Positions 17,611 through 29,404 of a DNA stretch of 64,000 bases are shown piece after piece. Origin of the DNA: Pseudoalteromonas aliena SW19 (GTDB lineage Bacteria; Pseudomonadota; Gammaproteobacteria; Enterobacterales; Alteromonadaceae); assembly GCF_014905615.1 (NCBI RefSeq), contig NZ_AQGU01000025.1, positions 868,001 through 932,000 of the forward strand, in the 5' to 3' direction. The notes below the pieces were generated by a model. That model worked only from the letters and a program-made list of their open reading frames with translations, was not told where the DNA came from and did not search any database. Every line of letters begins with the position of its first letter. Position 1 is the stretch's first letter. The translations under genes were made by a program, and so were the position numbers.

Positions 17611-20042
17611 TAACCTTTTTCGGTGCCTAGCTTTTCATTATCTAGCTCTTCGTCTTTTTCATCATCGCCGTTTACTATGTCGGCAATCTCTTTTAGGCGA
17701 GCAAGCGCAATACCGTTTACTGAGTTTTCTGGATACTGGTCATCAATAATATCGCCTGCTTCTATATCCATTAGTAAGTTAAGCGCTTGATCAACAGTTT
17801 CTACCGCGTAAATATTAAATTTACCACTTTCTACTGCGTTGAGTATTTCATCGTCTAGCACTAAGTTAACTTGGTTTGATTTAGGAATAATAACGCCTTG
17901 CGAGCCAGTTAAACCACGCATTTTGCACAGTTTAAAAAAGCCTTCTATTTTTTCGTTTACGCCGCCAATGGCTTGTACATCACCGTGTTGGTTAATAGAA
18001 CCTGTAAGCGCGATAGACTGGCTAATAGGCAAACTAGTGATGGATGATATAAGTGCACAGAGCTCAGCTAAAGATGCACTATCGCCATCTATGTAACCAT
18101 AGCTTTGCTCAATAGCAATGTTTGCACTAAGCGTTAAGCTAAAGTGCTGGGCGTATTTATTGCCTAAATAACCAGTAAGCAACATCACCCCTTTTGAGTG
18201 AATTGCTTTGCCAAGCTCGGCTTCACGTTCTACATCAATGACCCCATCAGCGCCGGCATAAACGGTTGCCGTAATACGCGCCGGTGTACCAAATGAAGTG
18301 TCACCAATGTGCAGTACCGTTAAGCCATTTACTTTACCAATAGCTTGGCCGTCGGTTGCAATAAGCGTGTGACCTTCTTTTATATCACTTAGCATATTTT
18401 CGCTAATTTGACCAGTACGGTATTGCTTGCCTTCAATAGCTTCATCAATATGGTGCGCATCAACTAATGTTTGATTATCTTGCTTGGCGTAGTAACTCGC
18501 CTCTGCAACAAGCTCTAAAACATCAGCAAAACGAGCAGATAATTTATTGTGATGCTCTGCTTGTCGATAGCTAAATTTAAGTAACCTCACCATCGCCGCT
18601 TGCGTAGTGGTGCATTTTAAAGTTTGCTCGCAATACTCTGTAACTTTGGTAATAAACTGGTACTGTAATTTATCGCTGCTTGGCAGGTAGTAGTCAAAGT
18701 CGGCTAATACTCTAAATAGTTCAGCAAATTCTTCGTCATATTCACCTATGGTGTAGTACAGCTCGCGAGAGCCTAATAAAATAATTTTCACATCGAGTGG
18801 AATGAGCTGCGGGCGAAGTGTAAAACTCGTCCCGACTGTACTATCTTGATACGGTAAATCATTTTTTATCTGATGCGTTTTTAAACACAATTTCAAACCA
18901 TCCCACACTTGCGGGTTTGCCATTATTTTTTCAGCATCCATTATTAAGTAACCGCCATTAGCACGATGCAATGCACCTGGCTGAATTGACCGGTAACTCG
19001 TAATTAACGTGCCTTGTGATGTCGCGTATTCAATTTTACCAAATATGTTACCAAAGGTTGGGTTTGGCTCATACACCACTGGCGCTGCATCGTCTTCTTT
19101 AAACTCAACTAAAATATTGGGTGCAAAAAAGTCGGTCAGCATGCCTTTGCGGTCAAAGTCTTCTTTGCTTTCTTCACTTTCATCTTCGTCATCTAGCCAT
19201 TCAAGTACAGCATCGATAATTTCAACGCGTATATCTTTTAAATAACGCAGTACGCCAATGTGTGTGGCGTACTTATGTTCTAAATCTTTTAGAAGTGGTT
19301 TAGTGGCTTGCTCTGCAGTCGACTTTTTAAGATTACGAAGTTTTTCTTTTGATTCACGCTTCCAACGCGGCAATTCTATTAACGCTTCTATTAGTGCGTC
19401 TTCTAGCTTTTCTATTTTTTCAAAAAACTCTTCGCGTAATGTTTCTTCAAGTTCGCCAAATTCACTGTCGCTTAATTGTTTACCGTCAACAAGTGGTGCA
19501 AACCCTACTGAGCTTTTTTCTTCGACTAGTGCAACGCTTTGCTCAAGTGCCGCTATTTCTACAGCCGTGATGGCGCTGTCGTAAGCGTCATTAAATTCGC
19601 GATCGATTGATTTTTTCTTGCGTTGATACGCTGGGTTATCGAATGCAGCGGGAAACGTATCGAGCACTTCATCTAAAAATGAGTCGATGTCGTCACTGAG
19701 TAGTTTGCTTTGCCCTGCTTGCATAAACAATGCAATGGGCTCTCGGTGATCGGCGTAATTATTTACGTATAACCATTCGTTAGGTGTCGCTCTGTCTTTT
19801 GCATGTTGTTTGAGTTTATCTTTTACGAGTGTATAACGCCCATGAGCCGCCTCGCCCATTACATAAACGTTATAACCAGGTAGATCCATCCCCAAGGAAA
19901 AATCTAGCGCACTTTGGGCACGTTGTTGGCCTATAAAAGTAAGTGGCTCTGGATATGGATTACTCATACATGTGTTTACATGATGAGTCGAAATACTCGG
20001 TGCGAGTGCAGATACAGGTAATGGCAGCAATTTTTTCGTCAT
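17610..20042 (-). CDS. Lon-family ATP-dependent protease (LonB/YcbZ-like)
   Basis: An 810-residue AAA+ serine protease of the Lon-like group with an N-terminal AAA_32-type region and C-terminal Lon protease domain. The catalytic dyad is seen as Ser 655 in DGDSASLAE and Lys 698 in GGVNEKIEGF, 43 residues apart as in classical Lon. The nucleotide loop reads GEAAHGRYT, lacking the GK[ST] of a standard Walker A. A long helical, acidic insert (about residues 150-330) is characteristic of the group. I chose ATG 20042, which has an AAGAAG ribosome site; an upstream in-frame ATG at 20105 would add 21 unsupported residues. It is coupled to the FKBP gene. Confidence 0.88.
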   Translation of the reverse strand: MTKKLLPLPVSALAPSISTHHVNTCMSNPYPEPLTFIGQQRAQSALDFSLGMDLPGYNVYVMGEAAHGRYTLVKDKLKQHAKDRATPNEWLYVNNYADHREPIALFMQAGQSKLLSDDIDSFLDEVLDTFPAAFDNPAYQRKKKSIDREFNDAYDSAITAVEIAALEQSVALVEEKSSVGFAPLVDGKQLSDSEFGELEETLREEFFEKIEKLEDALIEALIELPRWKRESKEKLRNLKKSTAEQATKPLLKDLEHKYATHIGVLRYLKDIRVEIIDAVLEWLDDEDESEESKEDFDRKGMLTDFFAPNILVEFKEDDAAPVVYEPNPTFGNIFGKIEYATSQGTLITSYRSIQPGALHRANGGYLIMDAEKIMANPQVWDGLKLCLKTHQIKNDLPYQDSTVGTSFTLRPQLIPLDVKIILLGSRELYYTIGEYDEEFAELFRVLADFDYYLPSSDKLQYQFITKVTEYCEQTLKCTTTQAAMVRLLKFSYRQAEHHNKLSARFADVLELVAEASYYAKQDNQTLVDAHHIDEAIEGKQYRTGQISENMLSDIKEGHTLIATDGQAIGKVNGLTVLHIGDTSFGTPARITATVYAGADGVIDVEREAELGKAIHSKGVMLLTGYLGNKYAQHFSLTLSANIAIEQSYGYIDGDSASLAELCALISSITSLPISQSIALTGSINQHGDVQAIGGVNEKIEGFFKLCKMRGLTGSQGVIIPKSNQVNLVLDDEILNAVESGKFNIYAVETVDQALNLLMDIEAGDIIDDQYPENSVNGIALARLKEIADIVNGDDEKDEELDNEKLGTEKG

Positions 20043-20118
20043 TCTAACTTCTTTGTTTACCAGCATATTCACTGGCTTTAAATGCATTAAGTGGCTTAGC
20101 GCCACTCAATACTACTAT

Positions 20119-20577
20119 TTAGGGTTGCAAAGCCTTGCGGCTAAACTCTATTGAATCACATTCTATGCAAGGCGTTATTTGCGTCGCGTGATAAATGTCG
20201 TGGCTATGGTTACAATTCTTACATACTAATGTGCCTATGGCTATCCATTCGCCTACGTGATACACACCATTATGCTTAAAATCTTGACTTAACGATTGCC
20301 ATTCAAGCTGTGTTTTATCTTCTATGTGCGATAGTTCAAGCCAAATAGACTCTTTAAGTTCTTGCCATGCAAGTGAATTATAATGAGCCTCGTGCTCTAC
20401 AAGATGTTCAATGTCGTTCTTTAAATAGCTTTTATAAAGCTCATATCTTTCTTGGCTTAAATCTTTTAGTGCCTGCTCAGATCCAACAAACCCAGAAATC
20501 ACGTCTTTTACACCATGCTCTTTCACCTCTTTTAGCCAATGGGTAAAACTGCCAAGCCATGTTTTGTAATCAGTCAT
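20119..20577 (-). CDS. ybeL: YbeL-type zinc-ribbon protein (DUF1451)
   Basis: A 152-residue protein with a helical N-terminal part rich in charged residues and a C-terminal zinc ribbon (VCKNCNHSH ... TPCIECDS). Its position divergent from leuS matches E. coli ybeL. The function is unknown in the family. It ends 76 bp before the Lon-like gene on the same strand, so the three genes ybeL, lon-like and FKBP may form one transcript. Confidence 0.85.
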   Translation of the reverse strand: MTDYKTWLGSFTHWLKEVKEHGVKDVISGFVGSEQALKDLSQERYELYKSYLKNDIEHLVEHEAHYNSLAWQELKESIWLELSHIEDKTQLEWQSLSQDFKHNGVYHVGEWIAIGTLVCKNCNHSHDIYHATQITPCIECDSIEFSRKALQP

Positions 20578-20648
20578 TTTTTACTCCTTCAAAATTGCTG
20601 TTAAATCAGTCTGTAACTTATGTTTTTAGCTAACTACAGTATAAAAAG

Positions 20649-20662
20649 GCAGGTTAACCTGC
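20649..20662. promoter_or_regulatory. Perfect 14-bp palindrome GCAGGTTAACCTGC
   Basis: It lies between the divergent ybeL and leuS genes, 72 bp upstream of ybeL and 112 bp upstream of leuS. It could be an operator or a small hairpin; no regulator can be named. Confidence 0.35.
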
Positions 20663-20773
20663 ACTGAAAGTTACAATTTAATAAAAGCATGTTTTTGACG
20701 CTGTGAATAGTGTTTTATTTGGGGTATCCTAACGGCAATTTTTTATTAGTTTGCAAGAAGTCTGGAACCATAG

Positions 20774-23362
<2,589 letters not shown>

Positions 23363-23363
23363 C

Positions 23364-23855
23364 ATGGCGACATTTAACGCCATTAAAAATGGACTAGCCT
23401 TAGTGCTAGTCTGTTTTTTGTTATCGAGCTGTGGCTTTCATTTTAAGAAAGCCTCTAGCCTGCCTGATAACTTAAAACAGCTAACACTAGTAGGCGATGA
23501 TGAAAAATCGGCCTTGTTCGAAAGCCTTAAAAACGAGCTAAAAGCCAGTAATGTAGAGCTAATACCGTCAGCTAAAGGCAAAGCTCAATTGTATTTACGT
23601 CAAGAAACAGTTGAACGTCAAACACTTTCGTTATTTAAAAATGGTCAAGTTGCTGAATACGAACTTGCTTATGGTGTGTCGTATATCGTTAAGCGCCCAG
23701 GCGAAAACGCAATAGAAAAGCGCTTCGAGCTTTATCGTAATTATCAAGACGATCCAGATCATGCGTTAGCTAAAGCAAAAGAGCTTGAGCTACTCATTAG
23801 CGAAATTCGTGAGCAAGCTAGTCGTCGTATTGTTAGAGAGCTGTCGCAACTCTAA
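23364..23855 (+). CDS. lptE: LPS-assembly lipoprotein LptE
   Basis: Outer-membrane lipoprotein that plugs the LptD barrel during lipopolysaccharide insertion. The signal peptide ends in the lipobox LLSSC, followed by the family start GFHFKKASSLPDNLKQLTLVG. The conserved C-terminal region ALAKAKELELLISEIREQASRRIVREL is intact. The start lies one base after the leuS stop, and its own stop overlaps the holA start (TAATG). Confidence 0.95.
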   Translation: MATFNAIKNGLALVLVCFLLSSCGFHFKKASSLPDNLKQLTLVGDDEKSALFESLKNELKASNVELIPSAKGKAQLYLRQETVERQTLSLFKNGQVAEYELAYGVSYIVKRPGENAIEKRFELYRNYQDDPDHALAKAKELELLISEIREQASRRIVRELSQL

Positions 23856-24892
23856 TGCGCTGCTACGCAAATCAACTACCGAGCGAATTAAATAAAGGGC
23901 TAAAGCCCTTTTATTTAGTATTTGGGGAGGAGCCTTTTCAAGAAGCGCAGTGTGTACGGCAAATTCGCGACACGGCTAAAGCGCAAGGCTTTGATGAGGT
24001 AATTAAATTTACTTTAATGCAAGGATTTGATTGGCAAGAGATTATAGCTCAGTACCAAAGCATGTCACTGTTTAGCGCACGTACTATTATTGAGCTTGAT
24101 TTAAACCAACAAAAACCTGGTATTGTTGGCAGTAACACATTTAAAAAAGTTATTGAACTGGTCAATCCTGATACCATCCTTATTATTAAAGGCGCTAAGG
24201 CTAGTCAAGAAGTACAACGCGGTGCGTGGTTTAAAGCTCTCGATAAGCTTGGTGTATTTGTCCCTTGCTACCCACTAACTGGCTCACATGTAAAACGATG
24301 GCTTGACGAGCAGTGCCAACGCTTATCGCTTAACATGCAAAACGATGCCAAACTTAGTTTAATAAATGCCACCGAAGGTAATTTATTAGCGTGTTTTCAA
24401 GAACTCGAAAAACTCTCGTTATTACACGGCAATGCGCTTATTAATCAGCAGTTAGTCATGCAAGGGCTATTAAATCAGGCCAAGTTCGATATTTTTGATT
24501 TAAGCGACGCCCTATTAAATGGCCACGCTAAACAAGCTATTAAAGTATTAAACAAACTGGCCAGTGATAACACCGAAGTGGTGAGCATTTTGTGGGCTAT
24601 AACCAAAGAACTTACTACACTTATAAATGTGCAACTTGGTTTATTAAATGGCGAGCCTATTGCTAATTTATTTAAACAAAATGCAATTTGGAAAAATCAG
24701 CAAGGCCCAGTTCAAAACGCAATAAATCGTTTAAACATGCATACACTTGAACACATAAACAGTGATGTTGCTTTGTTTGATGCCAGTTATAAGCAAGGTA
24801 ATTTAATTGCACCTTACCAAGCGCTTGCTCATATTTGTATTAAATTTTGCCAGCCGCTCGACATCCCAATGCCTTGCCACACGGTTAATTAA
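23855..24892 (+). CDS. holA: DNA polymerase III delta subunit
   Basis: Clamp-loader delta subunit, opening the beta sliding clamp. The N-terminal segment LKPFYLVFGEEPFQEAQCVRQIRDTAKAQGF and the core YQSMSLFSARTIIELDL are characteristic; the C-terminal helical domain follows. It is 345 residues, close to the E. coli 343. Translation is coupled to lptE by a 1-bp overlap. Confidence 0.96.
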   Translation: MRCYANQLPSELNKGLKPFYLVFGEEPFQEAQCVRQIRDTAKAQGFDEVIKFTLMQGFDWQEIIAQYQSMSLFSARTIIELDLNQQKPGIVGSNTFKKVIELVNPDTILIIKGAKASQEVQRGAWFKALDKLGVFVPCYPLTGSHVKRWLDEQCQRLSLNMQNDAKLSLINATEGNLLACFQELEKLSLLHGNALINQQLVMQGLLNQAKFDIFDLSDALLNGHAKQAIKVLNKLASDNTEVVSILWAITKELTTLINVQLGLLNGEPIANLFKQNAIWKNQQGPVQNAINRLNMHTLEHINSDVALFDASYKQGNLIAPYQALAHICIKFCQPLDIPMPCHTVN

Positions 24893-24906
24893 CGGGTGTA
24901 TGTGAA

Positions 24907-25542
24907 ATGATTGCAATTTTTGGTGGCACATTCGACCCTGTCCATTTAGGGCATTTAAATATGGCGCAGCAATGCGTTAAAACATTTAATTTAAATACAC
25001 TCTATTTTATGCCTTGTGCATTACCTGCCCACAAAGCAGTACCGGGTATTAGTACACAGCACCGTATAAATATGCTAAACGCGGCGATTGAACCTTATCC
25101 GTATTTTGATCTCGATTTAAGAGAGCTTAACAGAGCCGGTCCATCCTATTCGTTACTTAGCTTGCAAGAATTGCGTAAAGAACACCCAGCTACGCCTATT
25201 TTATTTTTGATTGGTATGGACTCGTTTAACAACCTCGACAAATGGTTTGAGTGGCAAACAATAACGCAGCTATGCCATATCGTCGTTTATCAGCGCCCTG
25301 CTCAAGATTGCAGTGTCAATGGTGAACTTAAAAGTTACTTGCAACATGCAAAGGTAGACGAAGTAACGGCACTTGAACAAACTCTCGCTGGGAAACTTTA
25401 TTTTTTATCCGGTGAAACCCATAATGCAGCCTCGAGTATTATTCGAGAACAGCTTAAAAAAAGTAATAAAAAGAATGAACTATTACCCGATGCAGTGAGT
25501 CATTACATACAAATGCATCAGCTCTATCAAATTGATGCTTAA
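24907..25542 (+). CDS. nadD: Nicotinate-nucleotide adenylyltransferase
   Basis: Forms nicotinic acid adenine dinucleotide from nicotinate mononucleotide and ATP in NAD synthesis. The nucleotidyltransferase motif GGTFDPVHLGHL lies at the N-terminus, and the C-terminal signature appears as ASSIIREQLKKS, in place of the usual SSTxIR. The central LFLIGMDSFNNLDKWFEW is typical. It is 211 residues, standard length, and starts 14 bp after holA. Confidence 0.96.
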   Translation: MIAIFGGTFDPVHLGHLNMAQQCVKTFNLNTLYFMPCALPAHKAVPGISTQHRINMLNAAIEPYPYFDLDLRELNRAGPSYSLLSLQELRKEHPATPILFLIGMDSFNNLDKWFEWQTITQLCHIVVYQRPAQDCSVNGELKSYLQHAKVDEVTALEQTLAGKLYFLSGETHNAASSIIREQLKKSNKKNELLPDAVSHYIQMHQLYQIDA

Positions 25543-25597
25543 AAACGCCTACCGTGTTAAAATGCGCGCCATTAAATTTTTAAATTGAGACAAAACC

Positions 25598-25915
25598 TTG
25601 GATTCAAAACAATTACTCGCTTTTGCTATGGATAAAATTGACGATATGAAAGCGCGTGACATTATTCATATTGACGTAACAAAGACATCTGACATCACTG
25701 ACTATATGGTTATTTGTTCAGGCACATCGAAGCGCCACGTACAATCAATTGCCGATCATTTAGCAAAAGAAGCACGTCACGCAGATTCAGAACCTCTAGG
25801 TTATGAAGGCGAAAGTGATGGCGAATGGGCACTGGTTGACTTAGGTGACGTGGTTGTTCACGTAATGCAAAGTGAAGCACGTATCTATTACGATCTAGAA
25901 AAACTGTGGGGCTAA
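25598..25915 (+). CDS. rsfS: Ribosomal silencing factor RsfS
   Basis: Binds ribosomal protein uL14 and blocks joining of the subunits when nutrients are scarce. The family pattern is clear: DIIHIDVTKTSDITDYMVICSGTS, RHVQSIADHL, YEGESDGEWALVDLGDVVVHVM and YYDLEKLWG at the C-terminus. The start is TTG 25598, which gives 105 residues as in E. coli; no convincing Shine-Dalgarno precedes it, possibly keeping translation low. Confidence 0.95.
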   Translation: MDSKQLLAFAMDKIDDMKARDIIHIDVTKTSDITDYMVICSGTSKRHVQSIADHLAKEARHADSEPLGYEGESDGEWALVDLGDVVVHVMQSEARIYYDLEKLWG

Positions 25916-25952
25916 ACCCTTACTCATTTTAGACAATGCTTGGAAGTAATTC

Positions 25953-26423
25953 GTGAAAATACAAATGATTGCTGTTGGTACAAAAATGCCAGCATGGGTA
26001 GAAACGGGATTTGCAGAATATCAGCGCCGTTTCCCTAAAGACATGGCCCTTGAGTTAATTGAAATTCCAGCCGGAAAACGTGGCAAAAATGCAGATATAA
26101 AACGTATTTTACACATTGAAGGTGAAAAAACATTAGCGGCTATTCCAAAAGGCAATCGTATTGTTACGTTAGAAGTCACAGGGAAAGCGCTAGATACTCA
26201 CCAGCTTGCTAAAAACATGGAAAAATGGCAACTCGACGGCCGCGATGTAAGTTTACTTATTGGCGGACCTGAAGGACTTGCTCCAGAGTGCATTGCAGCT
26301 TCAGAGCAAAAATGGTCGTTATCTAATTTAACATTACCGCACCCATTAGTGCGCATTATTGTTGCAGAGAGCCTTTACAGAGGCTGGAGCTTAAATAACA
26401 ACCATCCTTATCATCGCGAGTAA
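25953..26423 (+). CDS. rlmH: 23S rRNA pseudouridine-1915 N3-methyltransferase RlmH
   Basis: SPOUT-class methyltransferase modifying pseudouridine 1915 in helix 69 of 23S rRNA. The knot region is visible: [19 protein letters not shown] and the C-terminal [29 protein letters not shown]. The start is GTG 25953 with GGAAG about 6 bp upstream. It is 156 residues, as expected. Its pairing with rsfS is conserved. Confidence 0.97.
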   Translation: MKIQMIAVGTKMPAWVETGFAEYQRRFPKDMALELIEIPAGKRGKNADIKRILHIEGEKTLAAIPKGNRIVTLEVTGKALDTHQLAKNMEKWQLDGRDVSLLIGGPEGLAPECIAASEQKWSLSNLTLPHPLVRIIVAESLYRGWSLNNNHPYHRE

Positions 26424-26432
26424 CCTCTTGCC

Positions 26433-28301
26433 ATGCTAAAACAAAGACCCACTATTCGTGACCACTCCGCAGAAGCAAACTTATTTGCTAGGCGTGCATT
26501 CGTGGGTTTTGTTTTTGTATTAGGGTTAATGGCTGTACTGCTTTCTAATTTATATACAATTCAAGTAAAAGATCACGATGGCTACCAAACCCGCTCTAAT
26601 GATAATCGTATTAAAGTTATACCTATCCCCCCCAACCGTGGTTTAATTTACGATCGTAATGGTGTTCTCCTTGCTGAAAACAAGCCTGTTTATAACCTTG
26701 AAGTGATACCTGAAGAGGTGGATGACTTAGCCAAAGCACTGGTGCAAATAAGTAAATTAATCGCGCTTACTGAGCAAGAAAAAGAAGACTTTTTAGAAGA
26801 TATAAAACATACGCGCCGTTTTAAATCACAGGTTCTTAAAGCCCATTTAGATGAAACTGAAGTCGCTAAATTTTCGGTTAATCAACATAAATTCCCTGGA
26901 TTTAGTATTGAAGCACGACTGGCCCGTTATTATTCATTTGGCGATACCCTCACCCATGCTTTAGGCTATGTAGCTAAACTCAATAAAAAAGAGCTCAATC
27001 AATTAGAGCAAGAAGGCCGCGATACAAATTACCGTGCCACTCACGATATTGGTAAACTCGGAATAGAGAAATACTACGAAGAAACACTCCATGGTAACGT
27101 TGGCTCGCAACGCGTAGAAGTTAACAATCGTGGACGAATTATCCGCACGCTAAGTATAACCCCCCCACAACCAGGTAGCGATTTGGTGCTTACCCTCGAT
27201 GTCGGCTTACAGCAAATAGCGCAACATGCACTTAAAGATATGCGTGGTGCTGTAGTGGTTATGGACGCTAAAGATGGCGGCGTACTGGCACTTTATTCAA
27301 ACCCAAGTTACGACCCTAATTTATTTGTGCATGGCATTAGCAGCAAAAATTACAAAGCGTTACTTAATCAAGACAGTCCATTAATAAACCGTACTACGCA
27401 AGGTCGTTATGCACCCGCCTCTACGGTAAAACCTTTAATGGCAGTATTAGCGCTTGAAGAAAACATCGTAAACGAAACAACATCAATGTGGGATCCTGGT
27501 TTTTTTCAAATTCCTAATGTGGATCATAAATGGCGTGACTGGAAACGCTGGGGTCATGAGCACGTTGATGTATATAAAGCAATTGAAGAGTCGTGCGATA
27601 CTTACTTTTACGATGCAGCCTATCGGTTAGGGATCACTAAAATAAGTGACTTTATGACCCGTTTTGGCTACGGTGATTTATCAGGTATTGATATACATGA
27701 AGAAACCACGGCTATATTACCTTCAAAAGAATGGAAAGAAGGCCGCTTTAAAGAATCCTGGTGGCGCGGCGACACGATTTCAGTTGGTATTGGCCAAGGT
27801 TATTGGACGGCGACCCCGATTCAAATTGCGAACGCGACTAATATATTAGTTAATCGCGGCATTAATCACCCGCCTCATTTAGTACAAGTGGTCAGAAAAG
27901 ACGGTGATGTAACGCAAATTAACAATGAAGAAAAACCGCCTATTATTTTGAAGAACCCACACCATTGGCAGGTGTCTTTAGATGCAATGCACAATACAGT
28001 TAAAAAAGTATCCGGCACAGCACATAAAGCTTTTAAGGGGACTCGCTACGACTCTGCAGGAAAAACAGGGACTGCGCAAATAGTTAGCATTGCACAGGGT
28101 GAGCGTTACGATGCAAAATCACTAAAAGAACGACAACGCGATAACACCATTTACATTGGTTTTGCACCGTTTGACGATCCTAAAATAGTCGTTTCTGTGG
28201 TATTGGAGAATAACCATGGCGGGATCCAAATCGCTCGACAACTTATGGATTATTACTTTGCAGCTAACCCCATTAATATTGCTAGGAATACCACACCATG
28301 A
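26433..28301 (+). CDS. mrdA: Penicillin-binding protein 2, elongation transpeptidase
   Basis: Inner-membrane class B penicillin-binding protein that cross-links peptidoglycan during rod elongation. One N-terminal membrane segment (RAFVGFVFVLGLMAVLL) precedes the dimerisation domain with NRGLIYDRNGVLLAEN. The active-site serine is in APASTVKP, the second motif in EESCDTYFYD and the KTG motif in SAGKTGTAQ. It is 622 residues. Its stop overlaps the mrdB start by 4 bp (ATGA), matching its partnership with RodA. Confidence 0.97.
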   Translation: MLKQRPTIRDHSAEANLFARRAFVGFVFVLGLMAVLLSNLYTIQVKDHDGYQTRSNDNRIKVIPIPPNRGLIYDRNGVLLAENKPVYNLEVIPEEVDDLAKALVQISKLIALTEQEKEDFLEDIKHTRRFKSQVLKAHLDETEVAKFSVNQHKFPGFSIEARLARYYSFGDTLTHALGYVAKLNKKELNQLEQEGRDTNYRATHDIGKLGIEKYYEETLHGNVGSQRVEVNNRGRIIRTLSITPPQPGSDLVLTLDVGLQQIAQHALKDMRGAVVVMDAKDGGVLALYSNPSYDPNLFVHGISSKNYKALLNQDSPLINRTTQGRYAPASTVKPLMAVLALEENIVNETTSMWDPGFFQIPNVDHKWRDWKRWGHEHVDVYKAIEESCDTYFYDAAYRLGITKISDFMTRFGYGDLSGIDIHEETTAILPSKEWKEGRFKESWWRGDTISVGIGQGYWTATPIQIANATNILVNRGINHPPHLVQVVRKDGDVTQINNEEKPPIILKNPHHWQVSLDAMHNTVKKVSGTAHKAFKGTRYDSAGKTGTAQIVSIAQGERYDAKSLKERQRDNTIYIGFAPFDDPKIVVSVVLENNHGGIQIARQLMDYYFAANPINIARNTTP

Positions 28302-29404
28302 CTAGGTTGCATGATGAACGCTCTATTTGGATGCGTATGCACCTTGATTTGCCGCTATTTATTGCACTAATTGTGATGATGATAGGCAGCATAATGGTTG
28401 TTTACAGCGCCAGTGGTCAAGAATCGTCAATGATGATTAGACACATGACGCGTATGGGAGGTGCTGTTGTTGCGATGATTGTTTTAGCCCAGTTATCGCC
28501 AGCTGCGCTAAAACGCTTAGTGATCCCACTTTATTTTGTTGGTTTATTAATGTTGGTCGCAGTACTTTTATTTGGTGTAAGCTCAAAGGGTGCACAACGT
28601 TGGCTCGATTTAGGAGTTACTCGATTTCAGCCTGCGGAGCTAATGAAACTAGCAGTACCTATGATGGTTGCGTGGTATATAGGCCGTAATCACCTTCCCC
28701 CTCGTCCAATGCATTTAATTATTGGTTTTATGATTGTTATGCTTCCTACGCTGCTAATTAAAGAGCAGCCTGATTTAGGCACTGCCATCCTCATTGCAAG
28801 TTCTGGTATATTTGTATTGTTTTTATCAGGTTTGAGTTGGCGATTAATTGGCTTTTTAAGTTCAATGGTAACGCTTGCCGCGTGGCCTTTTTGGCATTAT
28901 GGGATGCATGATTACCAAAAGCAGCGCGTGCTGACATTTTTAGATCCTGAAAGCGACCCTCTAGGGTCGGGTTATCATATTATTCAGTCAAAAATAGCGA
29001 TAGGCTCTGGTGGCGTTGAAGGTAAAGGCTGGTTACAAGGTACACAATCTCAACTAGAGTTTTTGCCTGAGCGCCATACCGACTTTATATTTTCGGTGCT
29101 AAGTGAAGAGTTTGGGCTATTCGGGGTATGTATTTTACTTAGCCTCTATTTATTTATTATTGGCCGTGGTTTATATATTGCCGTTAACGCACAAGATGCA
29201 TTTGGAAAATTACTAGCCGGCGCGCTTACTCTCACTTTTTTTGTTTATGTGTTTGTAAATATTGGCATGGTATCAGGCCTTTTACCGGTTGTTGGCGTTC
29301 CTTTACCATTAATTAGCTACGGTGGCACATCAATGGTCACGCTAATGGCTGGTTTTGGCATAATAATGTCCATTGCCACAGACAAAAGGATGCTTTTAAA
29401 ATAA
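28298..29404 (+). CDS. mrdB: Peptidoglycan glycosyltransferase RodA
   Basis: SEDS-family glycosyltransferase polymerising lipid II together with PBP2. About ten hydrophobic segments are visible, with the family motifs KEQPDLGTAILIASSG, SEEFGLFGVC and PLPLISYGGTSMVTLM, the last holding the signature near the C-terminus. It is 368 residues. The start overlaps mrdA and the stop overlaps rlpA (TAATG), so the three are co-translated. Confidence 0.97.
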   Translation: MTRLHDERSIWMRMHLDLPLFIALIVMMIGSIMVVYSASGQESSMMIRHMTRMGGAVVAMIVLAQLSPAALKRLVIPLYFVGLLMLVAVLLFGVSSKGAQRWLDLGVTRFQPAELMKLAVPMMVAWYIGRNHLPPRPMHLIIGFMIVMLPTLLIKEQPDLGTAILIASSGIFVLFLSGLSWRLIGFLSSMVTLAAWPFWHYGMHDYQKQRVLTFLDPESDPLGSGYHIIQSKIAIGSGGVEGKGWLQGTQSQLEFLPERHTDFIFSVLSEEFGLFGVCILLSLYLFIIGRGLYIAVNAQDAFGKLLAGALTLTFFVYVFVNIGMVSGLLPVVGVPLPLISYGGTSMVTLMAGFGIIMSIATDKRMLLK

